Assembly (NCBI GenBank): GCA_910586195.1
Contig: CAJUHO010000022.1
Span: forward strand, 1 to 20,510
Origin: an uncultured Bacilli bacterium
Lineage (GTDB): Bacteria; Bacillota_I; Bacilli_A; RF39; UBA660
Length of the DNA stretch: 20,510 bases
Reading direction: 5' to 3'
Shown here: positions 5,770-13,283 of the stretch, piece after piece
How positions within the stretch are numbered: position 1 is the first letter of the stretch
Layout of the letters: the number at the start of each line of letters is the position of its first letter
Translations under genes and position numbers: made by a program
Notes under the pieces: model-generated
Databases searched by the model: none
What the model was told of the DNA's origin: nothing
What the model saw: the letters and a program-made list of their open reading frames with translations, nothing else

Positions 5770-8397
5770 ATGATTAATCTAGAAGAAACATTAAAAATAA
5801 TTGAAGAAGAAGGAAGTTTAGAAAAAAGTACAAAAGAATTAAAAGAGGCTGGATTAAATGATTATTATATAAGAAAGGCTATCGAAAGTGGGGCATTGGC
5901 ACGTATATCCCATGGCAAATACAAAATGCTTAATGTAGAAAAAGAAATACTTCGTCGCCAATCGTTCAATAATTTTATGAAAGAAGTTTTTAAAAACAAT
6001 TTTGAAGAAGCATATACACATTTAGTGAAAAATTTAGAAAACCAATCTAATCACGACTATGATTATAATTTAAAATTGTATTTCTTACTTTTAAAAGAGA
6101 TATTAAAAGATCAAAAAGACTTTAGCTTTCTTGATGATATTTTAATCTTCTCTGATCGGGCTCGTAATAGTTCCTATTATGATCATCTTATTAACTTTAA
6201 AGAAGCCGTATTATGTGGCGAATTTGATGATGCTTATCTGTCCATTGTTTTATTTAAGGATGCTGAAAAAGAAAGTAAAGGAACAAATCACCTGAGTAGC
6301 ATTTTATTTTACCGTCTAACTTCTCACATCTGTTTTAACAACCGCAAAAGAAAATGTATTGCAAAAATGCAAAAGGAAGAACGAGAAAGAGAGCGTAATT
6401 ATGCAAATTACTATGAGAAAATAAAAAGTAGTATTGAAAATGATAATTATGAAATGGCATTAGAAAACTTAGAAAAAATATTTCCATATACTAAGTCAAA
6501 CAAAAAATCTAATATTCAAAAAATGACCAATCTTATTGAGAAATATTTAGAAATAAAAGCATCAAAAGAAACATTACCAGTGCTAAACATAGACTACTCT
6601 ACTTATCAGGATAATTTTAATAGTCTTTTGAATGCTGCTTTGTATAAAGGGGACTATGAAACAGCTTATAAAACAATCGGAAAATGCGTCTATTATGCCC
6701 CAAAAAGTACAACACTACAATTATATAGAAAATTGCTATATACCTTAATGGATCAAAATAAAGAAAATAAAAAATTAGAAAAACCACAGGCAAAAGCAAG
6801 CCCTGTAGAGTCTCCACAAATCGATATAGACACCTTAACCCAGTTAATTTATGATAGAAAATATCAACAAGCAAAAGAGTCCTTAGAAAACAAAGAGGAT
6901 GAACGACTATACCACTATACTAACCAAATGCTTAGAAAAATCGAATTCTTAAGTAAGGGAAATAGCCTAGCAACAAAAGATCATATATATAAAAATGATA
7001 AAAATAAAATTTTTAATAGATTTTTTGAGGCTTTAAGATATTACGATTATCAGGAAGCCTACGCATTAGTAGAAAATTGTTTAAAAGCTTCTGCGTATTA
7101 TGATAATAATGCTTTAGAGTTTAGAGTCTACAGTTATCTTTTGGAAGATATTGTGGAATTAGAAAAAACTCTTGAAGAACAAAGAAGTCAGAAACAAGAG
7201 ATAAAAAAATTAAAAGAAAGAAAAAAAGAGATTCTTTGTCAACGAGAAATTACAGAAGATGACCTTCAGAGTCTTAAAAGTATTACTACAAAACTTATTT
7301 CCCTTTCTTCTGGTGAAGAACTAACTGTTAATCTTTACGCTCAACATATGCTAGATACTTTAGAGAATATTGATGAATTTCATCTAGATCGTAATAGTTT
7401 TGCAGAATTTGAGTATGCTGAAGAAAATATTCTAGAAAAATTCCTAAAGGCAATAAGTTTAGGTGATTATACAACAGCCTATCAACTTACTACTGATAAA
7501 AAATGGTATGAAGAAAATAAAAAGTCTCCTAATAAATCAGATAATTTTATGCATAGGAAACTACTATATCTTATAAATAATAAATTAGATACTCCTCAAA
7601 AGACCCTCTCTCAAGAAAGCACTGCTGATGATGAAGTAGACGACTATTCAACAATAGACTGTCTAAGAAATCTTAACACCCTATTAAAACATAGAAAGTT
7701 TACTGAAGCATTAGAATGTTATCAAGAGAATGAACTTAACGGCATAAATGATAACTTAAATGCAGAATTAGAAGTATTTTTACAGTTCTTAAGTCAACCT
7801 ATCAAAAGAGAAGATAAAAAGCGAAAAGAAAAATTCATATCATCATATGAAAATGGTGATTTAGAACAAGCACAAGAAGATTTAGACAATTATCATAAAT
7901 TTATGGAAGAAAATAACATCTCTAGAAATATAGATTATTATAATTTACGTCTTATCTCTTTGGCAAAAGAAAAAAGCACTCCTGATTTTCAAGAAAAGGA
8001 AGCCTTATATAATCAGGCTGTCGATTGCTTTCAAAAACAAAATTATACAGAAGCTTGTGAAAAATTAAATTCGTATATTGAAAAAGATAATGATTTAAGT
8101 GCTAAGGGTTATCTATTAAGAGGACAATGCTTAGAGAACTTAAAAAATTACTCTGCAGCAGAAGAAAATTATAAAATGGCTATCTCCATTATTCCGGAAC
8201 CAAACGCTTACCATCATCTTGGAAAACTATATTATTACCAAGAAAACTATCAAGCTGCCATAAATTGTTTCTTAGAGTATGAAGAAAGAAAGCCGAAATG
8301 CTGTCAAAATAATTTAGAATCTCTTAGTACTAGTTATCAGAAATTAGGAGAAGAAAAATTAAGTATCAAATATAAAACCCTTAGCAAAAAAATCTAA
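5770..8397 (+). CDS. Large TPR-like helical-repeat protein with AbiEi-antitoxin-like winged helix
   Basis: I do not recognise a named protein. Residues from about 5 to 57 (LKIIEEEGSLEKSTKELKEAG, then YYIRKAIESGALARISHGKYKM) match the pattern of the N-terminal winged helix of AbiEi-type antitoxins and related transcription regulators: an alpha-helical pair followed by a G-x-L-x-R-x-x-x-G-x-Y wing. The remainder is charged and helical with no membrane segment or signal peptide. A repeated unit (F-x-x-A...D/N-Y/F-x-x-A-Y) recurs near residues 70-85, 285-300, 418-430 and 558-570, and canonical TPRs occupy about the last 130 residues. ATG 5761 is in frame but touches the AAGAAGG ribosome site; the ATG at 5770, 9 bases away, is preferred and gives 875 residues (878 from 5761). 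It stands alone, divergent from the surface-protein gene, with its own terminator. No AbiEii-type toxin is adjacent. A DNA-binding or scaffold role is inference. Confidence 0.8.
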   Translation: MINLEETLKIIEEEGSLEKSTKELKEAGLNDYYIRKAIESGALARISHGKYKMLNVEKEILRRQSFNNFMKEVFKNNFEEAYTHLVKNLENQSNHDYDYNLKLYFLLLKEILKDQKDFSFLDDILIFSDRARNSSYYDHLINFKEAVLCGEFDDAYLSIVLFKDAEKESKGTNHLSSILFYRLTSHICFNNRKRKCIAKMQKEERERERNYANYYEKIKSSIENDNYEMALENLEKIFPYTKSNKKSNIQKMTNLIEKYLEIKASKETLPVLNIDYSTYQDNFNSLLNAALYKGDYETAYKTIGKCVYYAPKSTTLQLYRKLLYTLMDQNKENKKLEKPQAKASPVESPQIDIDTLTQLIYDRKYQQAKESLENKEDERLYHYTNQMLRKIEFLSKGNSLATKDHIYKNDKNKIFNRFFEALRYYDYQEAYALVENCLKASAYYDNNALEFRVYSYLLEDIVELEKTLEEQRSQKQEIKKLKERKKEILCQREITEDDLQSLKSITTKLISLSSGEELTVNLYAQHMLDTLENIDEFHLDRNSFAEFEYAEENILEKFLKAISLGDYTTAYQLTTDKKWYEENKKSPNKSDNFMHRKLLYLINNKLDTPQKTLSQESTADDEVDDYSTIDCLRNLNTLLKHRKFTEALECYQENELNGINDNLNAELEVFLQFLSQPIKREDKKRKEKFISSYENGDLEQAQEDLDNYHKFMEENNISRNIDYYNLRLISLAKEKSTPDFQEKEALYNQAVDCFQKQNYTEACEKLNSYIEKDNDLSAKGYLLRGQCLENLKNYSAAEENYKMAISIIPEPNAYHHLGKLYYYQENYQAAINCFLEYEERKPKCCQNNLESLSTSYQKLGEEKLSIKYKTLSKKI

Positions 8398-8431
8398 GTG
8401 CTAAAATATCAAACAGATAATTTAATATTTC

Positions 8432-8461
8432 AAGAATAGATACATCTTCTATTCTTTTTTT
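8432..8461 (+). terminator. Intrinsic terminator of the helical-repeat gene
   Basis: A perfect 9-bp stem (AAGAATAGA at 8432-8440, TCTATTCTT at 8448-8456) with a 7-base loop is followed by more T, 35 bases past the stop codon. Confidence 0.75.
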
Positions 8462-8481
8462 ATGATATTAATTATTTCTAA

Positions 8482-8511
8482 ACAAACAAAAAAAAACGCA
8501 AGATGCGTTTT
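8482..8511 (-). terminator. Intrinsic terminator of the rplU-prp-rpmA operon
   Basis: On the minus strand AAAACGCA (8504-8511), a 3-base loop and TGCGTTTT (8493-8500) run into a long T tract. It starts 7 bases past the rpmA stop. It lies tail to tail with the plus-strand terminator at 8432-8461. Confidence 0.85.
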
Positions 8512-8517
8512 AATAAA

Positions 8518-8811
8518 TTATTTTTCTTCCAATGGATAAACACAAGCACATTTTTTATCTCTACCAAGTCGTTCATACTTCACAATACCATCTATTGTTG
8601 CATAAATAGTATCATCATTTCCGCGTCTTGTATTCTTTCCTGGAAATATTCTTGTTCCTCTTTGACGATATATAATAGAACCAGCAGTTACAAACTCACC
8701 ATCACTTGCTTTTGCACCTAATCTACGGCCAGCAGAGTCACGACCATTTGATGTTGAACCTTGTCCTTTATGATGGGCAAATAACTGTATATTCAGTTTT
8801 AATAATTCCAT
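8518..8811 (-). CDS. rpmA: 50S ribosomal protein L27 with cleavable N-terminal extension
   Basis: L27 lies at the peptidyl-transferase centre, where its N-terminus reaches the tRNA acceptor ends. The 97-residue protein begins MELLKLNIQLFA followed by HHKGQGSTSNGRDS. The first part is the extension found in Bacillota L27, which the cysteine protease Prp cuts after the Phe-Ala; the rest is the conserved mature start. The body has RRLGAKASDGEF and GSIIYRQRGT, both typical of L27. AAGGAGG lies 7 bases before the ATG. The protease gene prp is immediately upstream in the same operon, 12 bases away, as in Staphylococcus and Bacillus. Mature L27 is predicted to start at HHKGQG. Confidence 0.97.
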   Translation of the reverse strand: MELLKLNIQLFAHHKGQGSTSNGRDSAGRRLGAKASDGEFVTAGSIIYRQRGTRIFPGKNTRRGNDDTIYATIDGIVKYERLGRDKKCACVYPLEEK

Positions 8812-8823
8812 AGATTTTCCTCC

Positions 8824-9126
8824 TTACTTTACTTGAATATTATCTGGATAATTTACCTCAAGTTCTTTTAATAAACTAATCATATTTCGAATTAAAATTT
8901 GTGTTACTCTATCTTCACCTTTAATAGAAATATCGATTCCTTTTTTACTGACGATATAAGTTATACTACCTTTATCTAAGCTCAATATGGCATTTAAGGT
9001 TGTTATAACAATGGAACTTACTGCACTACATACAATATCCTTTCCATAATCATCATACATTGCATGACCCAAAATTTTTACTCTTTTAAAATGAGCACTT
9101 TTCTTCTCTATTTTAACTTGGATCAT
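8824..9126 (-). CDS. prp: Ribosomal-processing cysteine protease Prp
   Basis: Prp (YsxB, DUF464) is a small cytoplasmic cysteine protease that removes the N-terminal extension of L27, an essential step in Staphylococcus aureus. At 100 residues it is the family length. The catalytic histidine and cysteine are in the conserved places: GHA with His21, and DIVCSAVS with Cys33. It sits between rplU (5 bases upstream) and rpmA (12 bases downstream), the standard order. In this genome it may have a second substrate, since L32 (rpmF, 18765-18968) carries nearly the same target peptide. Prp is also known to cut capsid and scaffold proteins of some staphylococcal phages, so its specificity follows the peptide rather than the protein. 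Confidence 0.95.
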   Translation of the reverse strand: MIQVKIEKKSAHFKRVKILGHAMYDDYGKDIVCSAVSSIVITTLNAILSLDKGSITYIVSKKGIDISIKGEDRVTQILIRNMISLLKELEVNYPDNIQVK

Positions 9127-9131
9127 TTCAA

Positions 9132-9434
9132 TTACCCATTAATTTTTGTAATCTTAATTTTTGTATAAGGTTGTCTATGACCTTGTGTCTTACGATTAGA
9201 TCTAGATTTATTTTTATACTTATAAATTCTAATCTTTCTTTGCTTACCGTTTTTAACAATTTCCCCATTCACAGTAACATCAGCAAGATAAGGACTACCT
9301 ATTTTATTATCAAGCATTAATACTTGATCAAATGAAACAACATCACCAACTTCGGCATTTAATTTTTCAACATAAATTTCGCTTCCCTCAGTTACATAAT
9401 ATTGCTTGCCACCTACTTTAATTACGGCATTCAT
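9132..9434 (-). CDS. rplU: 50S ribosomal protein L21
   Basis: L21 is a 23S-rRNA-binding protein of the large subunit. The 100 residues start MNAVIKVGGKQYYV and end with the basic GHRQPYTKIKITKI region, both typical of the family. An open frame extends 33 codons further upstream, but the ATG at 9434 is chosen because AAAGGAGG lies directly before it and because homologues start here. The upstream stretch instead forms the structured leader. It is the first gene of rplU-prp-rpmA. Confidence 0.96.
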   Translation of the reverse strand: MNAVIKVGGKQYYVTEGSEIYVEKLNAEVGDVVSFDQVLMLDNKIGSPYLADVTVNGEIVKNGKQRKIRIYKYKNKSRSNRKTQGHRQPYTKIKITKING

Positions 9435-9531
9435 ACTTTTACCTCCTTTATCTATTTTTGAAGACTCGCTCTTAAGGTACATAGAATATGTTTCTACCTT
9501 TTCAATGCGGTTTGAGCATGAAACGTCAAAC
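9435..9531 (-). ncRNA. Structured mRNA leader of rplU (L21-leader type)
   Basis: The ~97-base leader between the promoter and the rplU start can fold into two hairpins. One pairs GTTTGA with TCAAAC (9526-9531 with 9510-9515). The other pairs AAGGT with ACCTT (9496-9500 with 9474-9478) and, inside it, ACATA with TATGT (9487-9491 with 9479-9483). Bacilli have a known L21 leader RNA at this place that is thought to bind L21 or another operon product. Position and size fit; I could not verify the consensus, so membership is inference. Confidence 0.5.
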
Positions 9532-9537
9532 AACTAA

Positions 9538-9566
9538 ATTCTAGCATATTTTATTCACTTAGTCAA
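9538..9566 (-). promoter_or_regulatory. Promoter of rplU-prp-rpmA
   Basis: On the minus strand TTGACT (9561-9566), a 17-base spacer and TAGAAT (9538-9543) form a near-consensus sigma-A promoter, with TGC just before the -10 as an extended element. Transcription would start near 9531, at the first leader hairpin. Confidence 0.8.
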
Positions 9567-9614
9567 ACATTATATGCCAATTTACAAAGTTATCTTCTAA
9601 TTTTTTAATTTAAT

Positions 9615-11270
9615 TTATACCTCTTGGATTACAGTAATAATCATCGGTTTTGATTCTGTTTTTTCATAGAAAAACTTTCCTAGTTTCTCTCTTACACCGT
9701 TTTTAATTTGTGAATAATCCACACGTTTACTGTTGGGTTCAATACTACCAGTAATAACCTCCCTGGCCAACTGTTTTGTTTCTTCTAACAAATCCTGATT
9801 GTCTTTTACATAAATAAAACCTCTTGTTAAAATCTCTGGACCACCCACAATTTCTTTTATTTGCTTATCTAGTGTACAACTTACAATAACAATTCCATTT
9901 TCACCAAGCATTTCCCGATCTTTTAATACAAGTCCGCCAATATCTCCTTGACTTTTTCCATCTATTAAAATCTCTCCAACATCTACATGACCAAAACATT
10001 TCTCATTTAGTTTTCCATTTACAAATTCTGTAACATCCCCATTTTGTTTTAATAAAATGTTTTTTGGATTTATCTTAAGACTTTCGGCAATAGTAGCATT
10101 AGCATATTGATGGCGATACTCACCTTTTACAGGAAAATAATATTTTGGATTCATTAAATTAATCATTAACATTAAATCTTCACGAGATGCGTGATGCAAA
10201 AGGTGCTTTTTACTAGATAACGAAATAGCCTCACATCCTGCCATCGCAATATCATCCATAACAATAGCTAGACGTTTTTCTATTCCCTCATAAGCAGGCT
10301 CTGTAATAAAAATAGTATCTGTCTCTTTTAAAGTAATATATTTATCATAACCTTTTATAATTCTTTCTAAATTATTAAAAGGTTTTTCTTTCTCATCTGA
10401 AACTAAAACTACTACATTTTTATCATTCAAATTCGATAAGTCTCCAATGACTTTGGGATTAATTGTCAAGTAATGATCAGCAATTGCTTTATTAATTGTA
10501 TCCTGCAATTTTTTACCCATAATAACAATTTTTCGATGCGTCCTACTTACTTCATCAAAAATTTCCTGAATTCGGTAGAAATGTGCAGGAAAAATAGTCG
10601 CAATAATACGATACTCATTTTTACTTAACACTTCTCTAATAAAATCTGCCACTCTGTTATGAGGAGAGGTATGCCCCTCTCTTTCTGCATATAAAGATTC
10701 TGCCATTAGACATAATACACCTTGTTTTCCAACATAGGCTAGCTTTCCAATATCTGTTTTATATATTCCTGTCATTGTAGCATCAAATACAAAATCTCCT
10801 GTATAGACAATAGCTCCATCTTCTGTATATAAAACATAGCAGACAGCATCTGGAATAGAATGAGTTACACTAATAGGAAAAAGACTATTCTTTCCAAAAT
10901 CAATTTTATGATGCGGACGTATTTCCTTTAAACGAGAATTATTACGTTTTGCCTCATCTAAATCCTGTCTTACCATATCTAATGTAAGCTTTGTTCCATA
11001 AATATTTACATCTGGTAACATCTCCAAAATATCCGGCACTGCTCCTATATGGCTTTCATGTCCGTGTGTTAAAAAGATTCCTTTAATCTTTTTCTTATTT
11101 TTCATCAAATAATCAATATTAGGAATAATATAGTCAACTCCTAAGTTATGATCGTTATCATATTTTAATCCAGCGTCAAAAACAAAAATATCTTTATCAA
11201 CCTCTACAATATAGAGATTCTTCCCATTTTCATTCAATCCACCAAGACTAAAAACTTTTATTTTACTCAT
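9615..11270 (-). CDS. rnj: Ribonuclease J family protein with altered metal-ligand residues (RNase J2-like)
   Basis: RNase J enzymes are metallo-beta-lactamase/beta-CASP ribonucleases that turn over and mature RNA. The 551 residues and overall sequence fit the family. Several ligands are conserved (His69, His71, His74, His137, Asp159). Others are not: the motif HxHxDH reads HGHESH, with Ser73 for the aspartate; the usual S-G-H-A reads L-H-H-A (358-361); and P-V-H-G-E-Y reads PVKGEY, with Lys382 for the histidine. This loss of ligands is typical of the weakly active partner RNase J2, which pairs with J1 in many Bacillota. I therefore expect a complete RNase J1 elsewhere in the genome. The gene lies 70 bases downstream of rnc, with a promoter-like element between. 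Confidence 0.85.
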   Translation of the reverse strand: MSKIKVFSLGGLNENGKNLYIVEVDKDIFVFDAGLKYDNDHNLGVDYIIPNIDYLMKNKKKIKGIFLTHGHESHIGAVPDILEMLPDVNIYGTKLTLDMVRQDLDEAKRNNSRLKEIRPHHKIDFGKNSLFPISVTHSIPDAVCYVLYTEDGAIVYTGDFVFDATMTGIYKTDIGKLAYVGKQGVLCLMAESLYAEREGHTSPHNRVADFIREVLSKNEYRIIATIFPAHFYRIQEIFDEVSRTHRKIVIMGKKLQDTINKAIADHYLTINPKVIGDLSNLNDKNVVVLVSDEKEKPFNNLERIIKGYDKYITLKETDTIFITEPAYEGIEKRLAIVMDDIAMAGCEAISLSSKKHLLHHASREDLMLMINLMNPKYYFPVKGEYRHQYANATIAESLKINPKNILLKQNGDVTEFVNGKLNEKCFGHVDVGEILIDGKSQGDIGGLVLKDREMLGENGIVIVSCTLDKQIKEIVGGPEILTRGFIYVKDNQDLLEETKQLAREVITGSIEPNSKRVDYSQIKNGVREKLGKFFYEKTESKPMIITVIQEV

Positions 11271-11307
11271 ATTTTTCTCCTTTCTACATTTTTATAAGAT
11301 AGTTGTA

Positions 11308-11338
11308 AAAGACTTTCCTATTATAACATAGAGTCTTT
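11308..11338 (-). promoter_or_regulatory. Hairpin containing an extended -10 element between rnc and rnj
   Basis: On the minus strand AAAGACT and AGTCTTT (11332-11338 and 11308-11314) form a stem, with CTAT/ATAG inside. The loop region carries TGTTATAAT (TATAAT at 11320-11325), an extended -10. The site may be a promoter for the RNase J gene, a weak terminator for rnc, or both. No consensus -35 was found. Confidence 0.45.
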
Positions 11339-11340
11339 CA

Positions 11341-12021
11341 TTATTCAACAATCGGCATTTGGGCAAGCTTTGATAACGCTTCTTTTGCCGCTTCTTGTTC
11401 TGCCTCCTTTTTACTACCTCCAATACCAAGTCCTAGTCTAATATCATCAACTTTTAACTCCACCGTAAACTTCTTATCATGGGCTGGCCCTTCTTCTTTT
11501 ACCAAATGATATTCCAATGACTTCTGTTCTGTTTGTACATATTCTTGTAGAGCTGATTTATAATCTCTGAAAAATTGCTTAGCAGGATCTTTAATATAGG
11601 GAACAATAATACTAAGTGTTACTCTTCTTGCTGTCGCATAACCAAGATCAATATAAATGGCCCCTATTAATGCCTCAAAGATATCTGCTACAATAGCTTT
11701 TTTGTATTTTCCACCATATTTTTCCTCTCCATGTCCGACTTTAATATAACGATTTAGTCCTAAGGCCGTAGAATATTCATATAAGGCATTTTCACAAACA
11801 TAACTAGAGCGGATTTTAGTCATTTCCCCTTCTGTTTCTTCCTCATTTTGAAACAGATAATCTGCTACTACTAAATCTACAACAGCATCTCCTAGAAATT
11901 CTAATCGTTCATAATCTTTCTTTTTCTTATGTTCATTAGCATAAGACGAATGGGAAAAGGCACTATCATACAAAGCTCTATTTTTCGGTTTTATCTTTAA
12001 TTTTTTAAAAAGTTCTTCCAT
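11341..12021 (-). CDS. rnc: Ribonuclease III
   Basis: RNase III cuts double-stranded RNA, including the stems that flank the rRNAs in their precursor. The 226 residues are the usual length. The endonuclease signature ERLEFLGDA is at 38-46, giving catalytic-type Glu41 and Asp45; the second acidic pair, Asp113 and Glu116, is in VADIFEALIGAIY. A double-stranded-RNA-binding domain occupies about residues 153-221 and ends with the conserved GGSKKEAEQEAAKEAL. AGGAG lies 10 bases before the ATG. The RNase J gene follows on the same strand, so this is an RNA-processing pair. Confidence 0.97.
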   Translation of the reverse strand: MEELFKKLKIKPKNRALYDSAFSHSSYANEHKKKKDYERLEFLGDAVVDLVVADYLFQNEEETEGEMTKIRSSYVCENALYEYSTALGLNRYIKVGHGEEKYGGKYKKAIVADIFEALIGAIYIDLGYATARRVTLSIIVPYIKDPAKQFFRDYKSALQEYVQTEQKSLEYHLVKEEGPAHDKKFTVELKVDDIRLGLGIGGSKKEAEQEAAKEALSKLAQMPIVE

Positions 12022-12045
12022 CAGTTTTTTCTCCTAACTATTTTT

Positions 12046-12054
12046 ATTATATCA
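12046..12054 (-). promoter_or_regulatory. Extended -10 promoter of rnc
   Basis: On the minus strand TGATATAAT is a consensus extended -10, 24 bases before the rnc start. The -35 position has TAGTGA, only half matching. It is back to back with the yidD promoter on the other strand. Confidence 0.55.
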
Positions 12055-12102
12055 TGAAACAGCCATTTTCACTACTTTATGTAAAGATATTTTACTAGAT
12101 AA

Positions 12103-12131
12103 TTGCGAAAATTCTATCTTTATAGTAGAAT
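12103..12131 (+). promoter_or_regulatory. Promoter of yidD and the lipoprotein gene
   Basis: TTGCGA (12103-12108), a 17-base spacer and TAGAAT (12126-12131) form a reasonable sigma-A promoter. The -10 is 17 bases before the yidD start, so the leader is very short. Confidence 0.55.
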
Positions 12132-12148
12132 AGAAATATGGTGATTAT

Positions 12149-12373
12149 ATGAAAAGATTGTTAATTGCTATAATTCATATTTATCAAAAAATACCAGGTC
12201 CATGGCACAAAATGTGTCGTCATATTCCAACCTGTTCTAATTATATGATAGAATCCCTTGAACAATATGGAACGTTAAAAGGTAGTTATTTAGGCATTAA
12301 AAGAATCCTAAGGTGTAATCCCTTTGGAAGTTATGGATATGACCCTGTGCCAATAAAGAAAGGAAGAAAATAA
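12149..12373 (+). CDS. yidD: Membrane protein insertion efficiency factor YidD
   Basis: YidD is a small peripheral membrane protein that helps YidC/Sec-dependent membrane protein insertion. The 74 residues contain the full signature: IYQKIPGP near the N-terminus, CRHIPTCSNY, a G-x-x-x-G stretch, then RCNPFGSYGYDPVP. The N-terminal amphipathic helix suits membrane attachment. The ribosome site is weak (GGTGA, 4 bases before the ATG). The stop codon TAA overlaps the ATG of the lipoprotein gene (TAATG), so the two are translationally coupled. It is not next to rnpA or yidC, its common place in many bacteria. Confidence 0.95.
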   Translation: MKRLLIAIIHIYQKIPGPWHKMCRHIPTCSNYMIESLEQYGTLKGSYLGIKRILRCNPFGSYGYDPVPIKKGRK

Positions 12374-13245
12374 TGAAATTACGAAAAAAGTCAAATTTAT
12401 TAATTGCTATATTAGGAATATGTTTTTTAGCAACAGGCTGCAAACAAGATGATTTAGAAGATATTGATATCGTGGTTACTAACTATCCTAATGAATATAT
12501 TGTATCAGAGCTATATGGAAATCATTCGCACATTCAGTCCATTTATCCAGATGGTATTGATGTAGATGAATACCGAATCACTAATACACAAAAAAAGAAC
12601 TTCAGCAAAAAAGGATTATTTATTTATAATGGACTAATTGAAAAGGAAAGAGACTTGGCTGTAGAATTACTTGATTTAAACAGCAATTTGCGAATTATTG
12701 ATACGGCTTATGTATTAGAAACCGATTATTCTCCAGAAGAATTATGGCTAAATCCTTCCTCTTTATTGATGATGACACAAAATATTCGCATTGGATTAAA
12801 AGAATATGCAACTAATACTTATTTAAAGAAAGATATCGATGCAAAATATAGCAAATTAAAAGTAGAGCTATCTGAATTAGATGCTGACTATAGACTAACT
12901 GCAGAAAATACAAAAAATAAAATAATCGTTGTAAACGATAGTTCCTTAAAATTCTTAGAAAAATATGGACTTTCTATTATTTGTCTAGACAATGATGCCA
13001 GTGAAAAAACAATTGATGATGTAAAAAAATTAGCGGATGCTAAATTAGTCAGTTATATTTATTTATTTAGTGGAGATGAATTAAGCAATAGCAGTAAAGA
13101 AATTATAAATTATAATAACGACGTGAAGCCTTTAGAGTTACATCGATTAATTAATCTATCAGATCAAGATCGTGATGAAAAAAAAGACTATTTATCTATT
13201 ATGAATGACAATTTAGAGCTACTAAAAAAAGAACTTTACCAATAA
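12373..13245 (+). CDS. Lipoprotein of the zinc/manganese-binding (ZnuA/TroA) family, metal site degenerate
   Basis: A signal peptide (basic start, hydrophobic 8-20) ends in the lipobox LATGC, so Cys23 should be lipidated and the protein held outside the membrane. The body follows cluster A-I solute-binding proteins: a YPDGIDVDEY segment (58-67) matching P-x-G-x-D-P-H-x-Y, FIYNGL (83-88), ELWLNP (123-128) matching D-P-H-x-W-L-x-P, a long connecting helix, and FLEKYGL (194-200). The three metal histidines are absent: Asp65, Glu123 and Asn188 stand at their places. Zinc or manganese binding in the usual way is therefore unlikely. No ABC permease or ATPase gene is adjacent; the only partner is yidD, overlapping by one base. 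The stop codon lies in the following terminator. Family assignment is fairly firm, function unknown. Confidence 0.75.
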   Translation: MKLRKKSNLLIAILGICFLATGCKQDDLEDIDIVVTNYPNEYIVSELYGNHSHIQSIYPDGIDVDEYRITNTQKKNFSKKGLFIYNGLIEKERDLAVELLDLNSNLRIIDTAYVLETDYSPEELWLNPSSLLMMTQNIRIGLKEYATNTYLKKDIDAKYSKLKVELSELDADYRLTAENTKNKIIVVNDSSLKFLEKYGLSIICLDNDASEKTIDDVKKLADAKLVSYIYLFSGDELSNSSKEIINYNNDVKPLELHRLINLSDQDRDEKKDYLSIMNDNLELLKKELYQ

Positions 13246-13255
13246 AAGTTCTTTT
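13227..13255. terminator. Bidirectional terminator between the lipoprotein gene and addA
   Basis: An 11-bp perfect stem (13227-13237 with 13245-13255, core GAACTTT/AAAGTTC) with a 7-base loop has A before it and T after it, so it works on either strand. It includes the lipoprotein stop codon and lies 29 bases past the addA stop, serving both converging genes. Confidence 0.8.
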
Positions 13256-13283
13256 TTCTTTATTGTAATTTCAACCCATTACT

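Noticed and set aside
6617..6874. Minus-strand frame of 85 codons inside the helical-repeat gene
   Set aside because: It is antisense to conserved coding sequence, has no ribosome site and no recognisable domain, and is taken as a chance frame.
5770..8397. A type IV (AbiE) toxin-antitoxin system
   Set aside because: Only a winged-helix-like N-terminus resembles AbiEi; the body is a repeat protein and no AbiEii-type toxin gene is nearby.
9435..9533. A 33-codon N-terminal extension of L21
   Set aside because: The frame is open, but AAAGGAGG precedes the internal ATG at 9434, where homologues start, and the upstream part forms the leader hairpins.
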